64,000 bases of DNA from Pelagimonas sp017744045 (GCF_017744045.1 NZ_JAGHRD010000003.1), one strand, 5' to 3'; counted from the stretch's first letter, positions 16,617 through 24,731 are shown. Numbers and translations: made by a program. The notes: generated from the letters alone by a model not told the origin.

Positions 16617-17391
16617 AATCGGCGATCATCGCGATTGGCTATTCGATGATCAGCGCGACATCGAATTGCAGGATTTCGGCAGCCATCTCGCCCTGACCTC
16701 GGAACTCGAGGATCGCATCGCCACCGCAAACAAGGCACTGGATGGGCATCGGGGGCGACGCGGCATCCACGGCCCCTATGAAGGTCTGGACATGGACAAC
16801 AAAGACCCCGAACTGCGCCCGCTGATCACAGTGCGTTTTCTCAAAGGATTGGAGGCAGCCGAGCGGGTTGGCGCGCGCCAGATGGTACTGCATTCGCCAT
16901 ATTCTCGTTGGTATCAGTGGAACCGGCTCGCCAAACCCAATTACGACGAGACCAAGCTAGACCGCATCCATGACGTTATGGTCCCGGTCGTGAGGAATGC
17001 CGAAGAACGCGGCATCACTCTTGTGATCGAAAACATTCTCGACGTTGACCCGTCCAGCCGCCGCATGATGGTGGACAGTTTTGGATCCCAGTATGTCAAG
17101 CTGTCGGTTGATACCGGCCATGCACATTTGGCACGGCGCATGTCGGGTGCCGCGCCGGTTGACTACTTTATCCGCGACGCCGGGCGACAACTGGCCCATG
17201 TGCATCTGCAAGATCTGGACGGCCACGCAGATCGGCACTGGGCTCCGGGTGAAGGTGAAATCCACTGGCCCGAAGTGTTCCGCGCGCTTTCGGACTGCCT
17301 TAGCAAACCGCACCTGTTGCTTGAGCTGCGGCGCAAATCCGATATTCCTGCGGGCTTTGCCTATCTCAAGGGATTGGGATTGGTTCAGTGA
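16564..17391 (+). CDS. TIM-barrel sugar isomerase/AP-endonuclease-2-like protein
   Basis: 275 residues of the xylose-isomerase-like TIM-barrel family. Metal-ligand candidates are in the usual order: VLHSPY near residue 103, VIENIL near 153 (Glu), VDTGHAHLA near 180 (Asp, His), LAHVHLQDLDGHADRHWAPGEGEI near 210 (His, Asp, His, Glu) and LLLELR near 253 (Glu). The DTGH/HxHxxD pattern is that of sugar phosphate isomerases/epimerases and of endonuclease IV. Position at the end of the phosphonate-linked cluster favours a small-molecule role, such as isomerising a ribose- or hydroxy-acid intermediate. It ends one base before the convergent permease gene. Confidence 0.78.
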   Translation: MPFHQTPLKIGACLKASEIGDHRDWLFDDQRDIELQDFGSHLALTSELEDRIATANKALDGHRGRRGIHGPYEGLDMDNKDPELRPLITVRFLKGLEAAERVGARQMVLHSPYSRWYQWNRLAKPNYDETKLDRIHDVMVPVVRNAEERGITLVIENILDVDPSSRRMMVDSFGSQYVKLSVDTGHAHLARRMSGAAPVDYFIRDAGRQLAHVHLQDLDGHADRHWAPGEGEIHWPEVFRALSDCLSKPHLLLELRRKSDIPAGFAYLKGLGLVQ

Positions 17392-17392
17392 T

Positions 17393-17881
17393 CTATCGCA
17401 AAAAGATCAGCGCCACGCCGCCGGTCAGCAGAGGGATCGGACAGCTGAGTATCACGCGTGTAAAAAGGAAGCGAGGTCCGAGAAAGGCCAGCTCTTCGGC
17501 AATGATCTTGGTCAGCGCAAAAAGCCCCCATGCCGAAATATAGGCCACAATGGCGGGAGCCGTGGCCCCTGCCTGCAACGCCCCTGCGGCCAGGGCAAAG
17601 CTGACAAAGGCTCCTCCGGGTGTGAAGATTCCTAACCCCATGCCAATCACGACCCCGGTAAAACCTGACGTATCGCCGATATATTGGCGCACGAGCGTTT
17701 CGGGCAGTAGATCCGCGAACAGCCCTGCCGAAATCAGCGCCAGCACCACCCGAGGCAGATTGGTGATCACCATGGAACGAACGCCCTGCAAGGCCTGGTC
17801 GCGCGCGGCACCCGTTTCAAGTTTGCGCCACGCCCAGGCCGCCAAAGCCATCAAAACCAGCGTGCCGATGACAATATTCAT
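17393..17881 (-). CDS. Half-size permease B (PF03773/DUF318-like), coupled to 17878-18432
   Basis: 162 residues from ATG 17881, which overlaps the upstream stop (ATGA). About four membrane segments. It contains YIGDTSGFTGVVIG, FTPGGAFVSFALAAG and AWGLFALTK, the same spaced pattern as in its partner (VGQGSGTRGLAMA, VPGGPMMIFPLAAG, AWSLYGLNR). The two proteins are therefore homologous halves of what is normally one long predicted permease, a family that includes the organoarsenical exporter ArsP. They should form a heterodimer. They lie on the same strand and downstream of phnE and the hexapeptide transferase, so could be the tail of that operon. Substrate unknown. No functional Cys pair is seen. 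Confidence 0.7.
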   Translation of the reverse strand: MNIVIGTLVLMALAAWAWRKLETGAARDQALQGVRSMVITNLPRVVLALISAGLFADLLPETLVRQYIGDTSGFTGVVIGMGLGIFTPGGAFVSFALAAGALQAGATAPAIVAYISAWGLFALTKIIAEELAFLGPRFLFTRVILSCPIPLLTGGVALIFLR

Positions 17882-18432
17882 CGCATCACCTTTTGCGCCA
17901 GCCAGCCCAACAGAAACGGCACTGGCAGGCAAATGGCCACGCGCGCCAACACAAAATCAATCGGGAGAAAGGACATTTCCCAGATCACAGTGCGGTTTAA
18001 ACCGTAAAGGCTCCAGGCTGTGACAAAGCTGATGAGCACTGCGGTGGACGCGCCAGCAGCGCGAAACCCAGCTGCCAAAGGGAAGATCATCATCGGCCCG
18101 CCCGGTACCAAAGCGCCCGCAAGGCTTGCCATGGCCAGGCCGCGTGTGCCGCTGCCCTGCCCGACCCAACGGGTGATCACCTCTCGTGGGATCAGGATCG
18201 GAACGGCGGCAGCAACAAAGAAACCGCAGAGTATCTTAGGGCTTAACACCAATAAAAAACCGAGATAGCGCGCCATGATCTCAACCACGCGCCCTGGCCC
18301 ATGCAACCAGGCCACACCTGTCGCCGCGGCAATCGCAATCACCAGAAGAATGACAAAAGACGTGTCAAAGGCACGCTGACGCCCCAGAGGTGGAGCCTCC
18401 TTCGTGGTTGTTTGCTCTGACTGCACACTCAC
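17878..18432 (-). CDS. Half-size permease A (PF03773/DUF318-like)
   Basis: 184 residues. A soluble N-terminus of about 25 residues is followed by four or five membrane segments, with PKILCGFFVAAAVPILIP near residue 63, VPGGPMMIFPLAAGFRAAGAS near 107 and AWSLYGLNRTVIWE near 140. It pairs with the downstream protein as the other half of a split permease, translation being coupled through ATGA at 17878-17881. An 83-base gap separates it from the hexapeptide transferase gene; no strong terminator is seen there. ArsP-like efflux is one possibility and phosphonate-related transport another; sequence alone does not decide. Confidence 0.7.
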   Translation of the reverse strand: MSVQSEQTTTKEAPPLGRQRAFDTSFVILLVIAIAAATGVAWLHGPGRVVEIMARYLGFLLVLSPKILCGFFVAAAVPILIPREVITRWVGQGSGTRGLAMASLAGALVPGGPMMIFPLAAGFRAAGASTAVLISFVTAWSLYGLNRTVIWEMSFLPIDFVLARVAICLPVPFLLGWLAQKVMR

Positions 18433-18515
18433 GGCTGCTCTCCCTCTTGAGAGCGTTAAAGCACCCTATGGCAGGTTGGGAAACCCTCCCCGCCGAAGGG
18501 TCCGGCCCCCAAAGA

Positions 18516-19148
18516 TCAAGCTTTACGGTATTTTTCAATGAAAGCGTCGATGTCCAGCGCGCGAATATCAGGCAAAGCGGCCTGGTATGTGTCGCGCGGC
18601 CAATCCCAGACGGCGATGTCCATCAAGGCCTCGGCCTGTGTCTCGGTAAAGCGGCGCTTGATCTCGCGTGCGGGCACGCCTCCAACAACCGAATAAGGTG
18701 AGACGTCCCGCGTCACGACGGCACCGGCCCCAATCACCGCCCCTGTGCCAATCGTCACCCCTGCCGTCACCGTCACGCCGTGGCCGATCCAGACATCATG
18801 CCCGATCGTCACCCAATTCTCGCGCCGCCAGTCAAAGAAATCGTGATCATCCTTGCCCAACCCATAGGCTTCGGCGCGATACACTGAATGGTGCTGAACC
18901 GCGCGCCAGGTCGGGTGATTGCCCGGGTTGATCCGCGTCGCATTGGCAATCGAACAGAGTTTGCCAATCGTGGTCCAAACGACATGGCAATCCTTTGTGA
19001 TATAGGAATAATCCCCCATTTTAGAGGATTTCATCATCGTGCCGCGCCCGACCTCGGTCCAAACGCCCAATTCGCAGTCGCTAACGCTGGCCTCAGGGTG
19101 AATGTTTGGGGCTTCGCTGAGATGGGTTTTGGATCCTGCGCCGCTCAT
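18516..19148 (-). CDS. Phosphonate-associated hexapeptide-repeat acyltransferase
   Basis: 210 residues with a left-handed beta-helix of hexapeptide repeats (for example VWIGHGVTVTAGVTIGTGAVIGAGAVVTRDV near 120-150, shown here only as landmark VTIGTGAVIGAGAVV) and PYSVVGGVPAREIKRRF, typical of xenobiotic/CatB-type acetyltransferases. HHSVYRAEAYGLG around residue 80 carries the usual catalytic His region. A subfamily of these enzymes is found in C-P lyase clusters, where its substrate is unproven; acetylation of an aminoalkylphosphonate is a reasonable guess. Its ATG overlaps the stop of the second phnE (ATGA at 19145-19148). Confidence 0.85.
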   Translation of the reverse strand: MSGAGSKTHLSEAPNIHPEASVSDCELGVWTEVGRGTMMKSSKMGDYSYITKDCHVVWTTIGKLCSIANATRINPGNHPTWRAVQHHSVYRAEAYGLGKDDHDFFDWRRENWVTIGHDVWIGHGVTVTAGVTIGTGAVIGAGAVVTRDVSPYSVVGGVPAREIKRRFTETQAEALMDIAVWDWPRDTYQAALPDIRALDIDAFIEKYRKA

Positions 19149-20002
19149 TTCGCCAGCTCCGACTTGCCGATAATCCGGGTGCGGATCAGACCCGAGAGGT
19201 AGTCGATCAGATAGACCATTGCGATGATCATAAAGATCATGGTCCAGGCCTGATCCCAGTGATAGGTGCTGATCCGGTCGCTGAGCAAAAACCCAATGCC
19301 CCCCGCGCCGACAATCCCCAGGATCGTGCCCGAGCGTACATTGGATTCAAAATTGTAGAGCAGAACCGACAGATGCACCGGCAACACCTGCGGCATGATC
19401 GCATAGCGGATGGCCTGAAGCCGCGACCCGCCCGAGGCGACCACACCCTCAACAGGTTTCCTGGACGTGTTTTCCAATGCTTCAGAAAAGAGCTTGGAAA
19501 AGGTGCCGATCTCACTGACGGCGATGGCCAGAATGCCCGGCAAAGGCCCAAGCCCAAACGCACGAATAAAGATCAGCGCCAGGATCAGCGTTTCGAAGGC
19601 GCGGATGATGTCATATCCCCGGCGCGTGCCCTGACGCAGCCAGAAAATGCGGTTGATATTCTTGGCCCCGAGAAAAGAGAGCGGAAAGGCGACGATCGCG
19701 CCCAGAACCGTGCCCAGAAACGCCATGGCGATGGTTTCACCAAGCGCGGTCAGGATTTCGAGCCATTCCGCCCAAGTTGACCAAAAATAGGGCGGGAACA
19801 TAAAGCTCAGCACGCGTCCCAATCGCCCGAGGCCGGTCCAGATGCGCTCTGGTGCGAAGTTGAAATCGTAAAGGCACCAGCAAAACAAACCGATAAAGCC
19901 GACCCAAAGCGCGATCTTGCGCGCGCGCATCGCGGCCGTGTCACGAAAAACTCGGGGATGGGCTTCCATTGCGGTGCGAATGTCTTCTTGTGTCGGGGTC
20001 AT
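19145..20002 (-). CDS. phnE: Phosphonate ABC transporter permease PhnE, second subunit
   Basis: 285 residues with six predicted membrane helices. PhnE signatures: LTALGETIAMAFLGTVLGAIVAFPLSFLGA (as landmark, LGETIAMAFLGTVLGAI) near residue 88, RAFGLGPLPGILAIAVSEIGTF near 147 and the EAA loop GVVASGGSRLQAIRYAIMPQVLP near 185, then SGTILGIVGAGGIGF. Together with the adjacent phnE it forms a two-permease importer energised by PhnC and fed by PhnD. The ATG overlaps the first phnE stop (ATGA at 19999-20002). Confidence 0.92.
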   Translation of the reverse strand: MTPTQEDIRTAMEAHPRVFRDTAAMRARKIALWVGFIGLFCWCLYDFNFAPERIWTGLGRLGRVLSFMFPPYFWSTWAEWLEILTALGETIAMAFLGTVLGAIVAFPLSFLGAKNINRIFWLRQGTRRGYDIIRAFETLILALIFIRAFGLGPLPGILAIAVSEIGTFSKLFSEALENTSRKPVEGVVASGGSRLQAIRYAIMPQVLPVHLSVLLYNFESNVRSGTILGIVGAGGIGFLLSDRISTYHWDQAWTMIFMIIAMVYLIDYLSGLIRTRIIGKSELAK

Positions 20003-20931
20003 GCGCTTGGCCCTTTTTCCAGTCCGATCACTCGGTGGCGGAGTTTTTCTGAACCGTAATCAATGACGATCACGGTAACGAAGATGATGATGAATAGCGC
20101 TGAGAGGTCCGTGTATTCCTGCAATGACAGCGCTTCTCGGAACTCTTGCCCCAGGCCGCCCGCGCCGACATAGCCAATGATGGAACTGGCACGCACATTG
20201 ATCTCGAAACGCAGCAAGGTATAGCTGATGATATTGGGCAAAACCTGCGGTACCGCACCATAGCGGATTTGGTCAAACCAGGTGCCCCCGGCGGCTTTGA
20301 CCCCTTCGAGCGGGCGCATGTCGATGTTTTCGTTCACCTCTGAATACAGCTTGCCCAGCGCGCCGGTGGCATGCAGGCCAATCGCCAGCACTCCGGCCAT
20401 AGGGCCGACAGAAAAGCAAAAGACAAAGATCAGCGCCCAGACGAGCTCGGGGACGGTGCGAGCAATCTCAAGATAACGGCGGCTGACCCAAAGCACAGTC
20501 TTGTTCGGGGCCAAGTTGCGTGCGGCCGGAAATGAAAGAAGAAAGCCACCGACAACGCCCAGAGTGGTGGCCATGAACGCAATCAGGATGGTTTCCACCA
20601 GCAGGTTCAGCCAGATCTTCCACCGCCAGAACCAATTGGCCAAATCTGCGCCAAGCGTCTCCCAGCTGAGATTCGGCAGGGTCTTGGCGATGAACTCTCC
20701 AAGCCGCGGAATTCCGGCGGGGATGATCCAACGCCATTCACGCGCGCCATCTGGCATCGTGACCTGTGTCACCTTGAAGAAATCTCCAAGCCAGGCAGAG
20801 AACGTAAACATGGCAAGAAAGATCACGCTGGCCACCAGCCAACCAATCTGGTTTCTGCGGCGCAAAGCGCTGTAATCAACCTCGAACTGCTGCATAGGCG
20901 ACAGATCAGGCGTATCGGTATAGGCGGTCAT
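19999..20931 (-). CDS. phnE: Phosphonate ABC transporter permease PhnE, first subunit
   Basis: 310 residues from ATG 20931. An in-frame extension further upstream crosses the hairpin behind phnD and is unlikely. The long N-terminus (to about 110) contains one membrane helix, followed by the transport domain with ETILIAFMATTLGVVGGFLL near residue 120, SVGPMAGVLAIGLHATGALGKLYSE near 180, the loop GVKAAGGTWFDQIRYGAVPQVLP and SSIIGYVGAGGLG. Translation is coupled to the second phnE. Expression relative to phnD is probably lowered by the terminator-like hairpin at 20945-20979. Confidence 0.92.
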   Translation of the reverse strand: MTAYTDTPDLSPMQQFEVDYSALRRRNQIGWLVASVIFLAMFTFSAWLGDFFKVTQVTMPDGAREWRWIIPAGIPRLGEFIAKTLPNLSWETLGADLANWFWRWKIWLNLLVETILIAFMATTLGVVGGFLLSFPAARNLAPNKTVLWVSRRYLEIARTVPELVWALIFVFCFSVGPMAGVLAIGLHATGALGKLYSEVNENIDMRPLEGVKAAGGTWFDQIRYGAVPQVLPNIISYTLLRFEINVRASSIIGYVGAGGLGQEFREALSLQEYTDLSALFIIIFVTVIVIDYGSEKLRHRVIGLEKGPSA

Positions 20932-20944
20932 GGCGCGTCGTCCC

Positions 20945-20979
20945 GAAAAAGAAAGCCCCCGGCCAGATTGGTCGGGGGC
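20945..20979 (-). terminator. Terminator-like attenuator between phnD and phnE
   Basis: A 10-bp stem at 20955-20979 (GCCCCCGGCC / GGTCGGGGGC, one G-T pair, loop AGATT) is followed in the minus-strand direction by the T-rich TTTCTTTTTC (20945-20954). This has the form of an intrinsic terminator located inside the phnCDE operon. It probably lets binding protein be made in excess over permease. Confidence 0.75.
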
Positions 20980-20990
20980 GATGGTGGGGT

Positions 20991-21902
20991 TTAGGAAGAG
21001 CGACGCTGGCGCTTCAGCCAAGCGCGCATGTCAACGATCCACTGATAACGCTCGTGGTTGACTTCGATCCAACCGGTTTGCGGGTTCGGATCTTCTTCTT
21101 TCCAGCCGGTCATGGCGCGGAAGGCTTCGAGGTCTTTGTCCTGAACGGTCATGACCGCTTCTTTCACCGCATCCTTCAGTTCCTGTGGCAGGTTGGCGCG
21201 CGCGGTGAAGGGGCCAGAGGTGATTTCGGGGCTTTCCCAGATCGGGCAGACAACGCCCTCTTCGATCATGCCCTTGTCGATCATGCGCTGCCAACGGCCA
21301 TCAACAGCGTTGTTCTGCCAAGTGGCTGCCGCATCAAAGGTGCCCTGAACCACGCCAGCAACACCGGCCTCGTGTGAGCCAGAGAAGGGGATAGCCGAGA
21401 AAAACGTCTTTGGGTCAACTTCTTTGGCGATGTTGAAATAAGGAACCGCATAGCCCGATGTGCTATCCGGGTCGGCAAAGGCCAAAACCTTGCCTTCGAG
21501 ATCTTTGATCTCTTTGTAACCGTCGGCGCAGCGGGTCACGACGACCGAATAGTAACCGGTGGACCCGTCTTTGCGCTCGCGCGAAACCAGCGGCTCAACC
21601 TTGCCGTCGGTGCCGGTATAGGCTGCGGCGTAGGAAGAGGAGCCAAAGAAGGCGAATTCGATCTGATCCGCGCCAATGGCTTGGATCACGCCATCATAGT
21701 TGCCAGCGGTAAAGATTTCGACCTCAACACCCAGCTCTTTTTCGAGATATTTCTCGAACGGGGTGTAGCGCGCGATGCGGTCTTTTTCGTTTTCTCCAGA
21801 CAGGATGCCGAATTTGATGACGGCATAGTCTTCTTTCCAGTCAGCCGCGACAGCAGCCGATGCGGTCAATGCGACCAGAGCGGTAGTAGCCAATAGTTTC
21901 AT
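20991..21902 (-). CDS. phnD: Phosphonate ABC transporter substrate-binding protein PhnD
   Basis: 303 residues with a signal peptide (cleaved after about residue 20, ASAAVA). PhnD family features: FGILSGENEKDRIARYTPFEKYLEKELG (landmark RYTPFEKYLEKELG) near residue 45, the pocket stretches EFAFFGSSSYAAAY near 82, ADPDSTSGYAVP near 143 and PFSGSHEAGVAGV near 172, and FDAAATWQNN. Ser, Thr and His residues in these blocks bind the phosphonate group in E. coli PhnD. It follows phnC after 63 bases and precedes the attenuator and two phnE genes. Confidence 0.93.
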   Translation of the reverse strand: MKLLATTALVALTASAAVAADWKEDYAVIKFGILSGENEKDRIARYTPFEKYLEKELGVEVEIFTAGNYDGVIQAIGADQIEFAFFGSSSYAAAYTGTDGKVEPLVSRERKDGSTGYYSVVVTRCADGYKEIKDLEGKVLAFADPDSTSGYAVPYFNIAKEVDPKTFFSAIPFSGSHEAGVAGVVQGTFDAAATWQNNAVDGRWQRMIDKGMIEEGVVCPIWESPEITSGPFTARANLPQELKDAVKEAVMTVQDKDLEAFRAMTGWKEEDPNPQTGWIEVNHERYQWIVDMRAWLKRQRRSS

Positions 21903-21965
21903 GGTGGTGTCCCCCAGGTTGGTTTGGCTTGGTGGTAAGTCGAGGTGATCCGCGATGGCCTGTGC

Positions 21966-22766
21966 TTAGGCAGGCACCGCAATGGATTGAGTGGAGGTGA
22001 CGGCTTCGTTGAATTCGCGCAGCCCTTGCGTGCCATAGATGTCGCGCACAACATCATCGGTCAGCTGGGCGGCGGTGCCGTCGAAAAACACACGCCCGGC
22101 CCGCATGGCGATGATGCGGTCGCAATAGGCACGTGCAGTATCCAGTGTGTGGAGGTTGACCAGCACGGTCAGCCCGTCTTCTTTGTTAATCTGCCTCAGC
22201 CCGTCCATGACCAGGGTGGCATTGGCCGGGTCAAGCGAGGCAATGGGTTCATCCGCAAGCATGATCTTGGGTTGTTGAACCAGCGCCTTGGCAATGGCGA
22301 CGCGTTGTTGTTGCCCGCCGGACAGGGTCCCGGCGCGCTGCAAGGCCTGTGGAACAAGATCGAGACGATCCAGCGCTTGCAGCGCCATGGTGCGTTCCTC
22401 ATCCGAGAATTGCATGGCCATTGAGCTGAGAAAGCCGTGTTCCGCCAGGCGCCCGATCAGCACATTGGTCAGAACATCCAAACGATCCACAAGGTTGAAC
22501 TGCTGGAAAATCATCGCGCAATCGCGTCGCCAGTCACGCAAGGCTTTGCCGCGCAAGCTGGTGATTTCCGCCCCGTCAAACGAAATCGACCCCGTGGTGG
22601 GGTCGATCAAACGGTTGATAAGACGGAGCATTGTGGACTTGCCGGCACCAGAGCGGCCGATCACGCCGACAAACTGACCCGGTTCGATATCCAGTGATAC
22701 TGTGTCTACGGCCTTTGTTTCAGCAAAGACCTTGGAGACCTTGGTAAGTGTAAGCGTTGCAGCCAT
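21966..22766 (-). CDS. phnC: Phosphonate ABC transporter ATPase PhnC
   Basis: 266 residues with Walker A GRSGAGKST near residue 36, Q-loop IFQQFNLV near 87, signature LSGGQQQRVAIAKAL near 148, Walker B IMLADEPIASLD and H-loop VNLHTLDTA. Next to phnD-phnE-phnE, so it drives phosphonate uptake. It starts a transcription unit separate from phnFGHIJKLM, with an operator-like palindrome immediately before the ATG. No good Shine-Dalgarno is seen other than a GGAT inside that palindrome. Confidence 0.93.
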   Translation of the reverse strand: MAATLTLTKVSKVFAETKAVDTVSLDIEPGQFVGVIGRSGAGKSTMLRLINRLIDPTTGSISFDGAEITSLRGKALRDWRRDCAMIFQQFNLVDRLDVLTNVLIGRLAEHGFLSSMAMQFSDEERTMALQALDRLDLVPQALQRAGTLSGGQQQRVAIAKALVQQPKIMLADEPIASLDPANATLVMDGLRQINKEDGLTVLVNLHTLDTARAYCDRIIAMRAGRVFFDGTAAQLTDDVVRDIYGTQGLREFNEAVTSTQSIAVPA

Positions 22767-22770
22767 GATG

Positions 22771-22786
22771 ATTCATCCGAATGAAT
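22771..22786. promoter_or_regulatory. Putative PhnF operator before phnC
   Basis: ATTCATCCGAATGAAT, a 16-bp palindrome with one central mismatch, begins 4 bases upstream of the phnC ATG. It is the third occurrence in the window of the TCATTCGAATGA-type site. Bound repressor would cover the translation start region and the 5' end of the message. Confidence 0.7.
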
Positions 22787-22852
22787 TTTCAAGGCTACAT
22801 TCCGCTGTGAGTGTGACTGTGAGTTAACCTTTAGGTAACAGTTTCTGAAAGA

Positions 22853-24025
22853 TCAGGCAGCGGCAAAGCCCTGTTGCAGCGAAGGTTGCACAATCCCGTT
22901 GGAATAGATGACACGGCCTTCGCGCAGGGTTGCCACAACCCGGTCACTTTGATCCACCAAAGCAAGGTCAGCGCGTTTGCCCAGCGCTATTTCACCACGA
23001 TCAGAAAAGCCCAACGCCTGCGCCGGATTGGCCGATGCCAAACGCGCCGCTCCGGCCAAACCATTCGGGTCAGACTTGGCCAGGCTTCGAATCGCGGGCA
23101 GGATTGCCGCTGGGTGATAGTCTGCCGCGAGGATGTGCAACAGCCCAGCCGCATGGGCATCACGCGCTGAAAGATTGCCGGAATAGCTTTGACCGCGCAT
23201 GGCGTTGGGCGCACCCATGGCTGTCATCAGACCACGCGCGCTGACCGCTTGCGCAGCCTCAAGCGTCACCGGGAACTCACTGATCACCGCGCCCAGATCT
23301 GCCATCAACCGGCCCTTGTCGGCGGTATCATCATCATGACTGGCAAGAGCAACCCCAGCATCGCGACACAAACGCGACACGGTTTGCAGATTGTGCAGGA
23401 TTTCTTGGCCCGGCGTGGCCGCGTCGATCCGCTCCTGAACCATGGCCCGCGCCTCTTCGAGCGAGATGTTGTGATGGGCCGCGCGCAGTTCAATATGTCG
23501 TTCCAGATTACGATATTGCCCCTGCCCCGGCGTGTGATCCATGACCGAGACCAGATCGACCATGCCGTCACGCAACAGCCCTTCGAGCGCGTCAATCGCT
23601 GCGGTAAAGGTAATGTCAAACCGGGCATGAATACGGTGATCAACCCGGGCATGAGATTTGGCGGCCCTCAGCGCGCGGATCACCTCACTGGTATGGTCAA
23701 AAGAGCGACGTTCGCCATTGCGGGCACCCTTGGAAAAGGACACGGCCGCATAGGCGGTGGTGACACCTGCCGCCGCCAGACGCACATCCAAAGCATTCAG
23801 CGCCACATCCATGGGGAAGTCGACCTGCACGCGCGGCTCGATCTCTTGCTCGATCATATCGCCATGCATGTCAATGAAACCGGGGAACGCCGTCAGCCTC
23901 TCCCCCAGGCCCTGACCTGCTATTGGGGTTTCCGAAATCTCGACAATCACGCCATTTTCAATCCGCAAGGCACCGGCGGGCACAACGCAGTCAGGCAGAA
24001 CAAGGGTCAGGTCAGACAGCCACAT
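22853..24025 (-). CDS. phnM: Alpha-D-ribose 1-alkylphosphonate 5-triphosphate diphosphatase PhnM
   Basis: 390 residues from ATG 24025 (AGAGGA upstream; a GTG at 24043 is an alternative). An amidohydrolase acting after PhnGHI-L: it releases pyrophosphate to give the 5-phosphate used by PhnJ. Motifs: FPGFIDMHGDMIEQ near residue 52, VSVMDHTPGQGQYRN near 165, ALASHDDDTADKG near 237, FPVTLEAAQ, MGAPNAMRGQSYSGN near 280, ILAADYHPAAIL near 312 and GEIALGKRADLALVD near 355. The last gene of the phnF-M run, overlapping phnL by 14 bases. phnN and phnP are not present here. Confidence 0.92.
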   Translation of the reverse strand: MWLSDLTLVLPDCVVPAGALRIENGVIVEISETPIAGQGLGERLTAFPGFIDMHGDMIEQEIEPRVQVDFPMDVALNALDVRLAAAGVTTAYAAVSFSKGARNGERRSFDHTSEVIRALRAAKSHARVDHRIHARFDITFTAAIDALEGLLRDGMVDLVSVMDHTPGQGQYRNLERHIELRAAHHNISLEEARAMVQERIDAATPGQEILHNLQTVSRLCRDAGVALASHDDDTADKGRLMADLGAVISEFPVTLEAAQAVSARGLMTAMGAPNAMRGQSYSGNLSARDAHAAGLLHILAADYHPAAILPAIRSLAKSDPNGLAGAARLASANPAQALGFSDRGEIALGKRADLALVDQSDRVVATLREGRVIYSNGIVQPSLQQGFAAA

Positions 24026-24731
24026 CTGCACGGTCCTCTTCACTATAATGATCGGGGGTCAAATCAACGATACGATCAATCAGATGTTCCACATCATCGG
24101 GATGATGGAACACGCCAATCATGGCCGCACCTTGCGACTTCAACTCGGCCAGGCGCGCAACCAAGGCCGCGCGGGCCTTGGCGTCCAAAGACGCCGTCGG
24201 TTCATCCAGCAAAAGCAGCCGTTGCGGTAGGATCAGAGCGCGGGCCAGATTGACCTTTTGCTGCTCGCCTCCGGAAAAGGTCGTTGGATAAGCTGGCCAG
24301 AGGTCTGGCTTTACGCCGAAAACATCCAAAGCGCGGCGGGCCTGCTCCAGCGCGTCGTCAGCTGCCACGCCCGCCAGGCGCAGCGGTTCGGCGACAATCG
24401 CCTCGGCACTGACCCGAGGGCGCGCCGTAAGGAATTGTGTGACAAAGCCAATCTCACTGCGGCGCAGATAGGCGATATCGACTTCTGCGGCCCGCGCAAG
24501 ATCAATTTCGCCATGTGACGATTGAAACCGGATCTGTCCGGCTTGTGGCAGGTAAGAGCGGTACAAGGTGCGCAATAGCGTGGATTTACCCGCACCATTC
24601 GCCCCTTTGAGAAGTACAAACTCCCCTGCATCCACAGCAAAAGAGATTTTCGAAAAGGCCGCAATCCGGTTTCCCAGATGGTGCAGGTCAAAGGCTTTGC
24701 TCAGCCCATCGATTTCCAGAACAGCTGTCAT
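24012..24731 (-). CDS. phnL: C-P lyase ABC-type subunit PhnL
   Basis: 239 residues, ABC ATPase fold without a permease partner. Walker A LKGANGAGKST near residue 38, FVTQFLTARPRVSAEAIVAEPL near 95 typical of PhnL, signature FSGGEQQKVNLARAL near 155, Walker B LLLLDEPTASLD and GVFHHPDDVEHL. In E. coli PhnL is needed for formation of the ribose-phosphonate triphosphate with PhnGHI. The ATG overlaps the phnK stop (ATGA at 24728-24731). Confidence 0.93.
   Translation of the reverse strand: MTAVLEIDGLSKAFDLHHLGNRIAAFSKISFAVDAGEFVLLKGANGAGKSTLLRTLYRSYLPQAGQIRFQSSHGEIDLARAAEVDIAYLRRSEIGFVTQFLTARPRVSAEAIVAEPLRLAGVAADDALEQARRALDVFGVKPDLWPAYPTTFSGGEQQKVNLARALILPQRLLLLDEPTASLDAKARAALVARLAELKSQGAAMIGVFHHPDDVEHLIDRIVDLTPDHYSEEDRADVAV

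Noticed and set aside
13509..18432. Arsenic (ars) methylation and efflux cluster
   Set aside because: The methyltransferase lacks the ArsM cysteines and no arsR or arsC partner is adjacent; the operator and PhnM-like gene favour phosphonate.
23189..24253. 354-residue plus-strand frame over phnM and phnL
   Set aside because: Antisense to two well-supported phn genes and crossing their junction.
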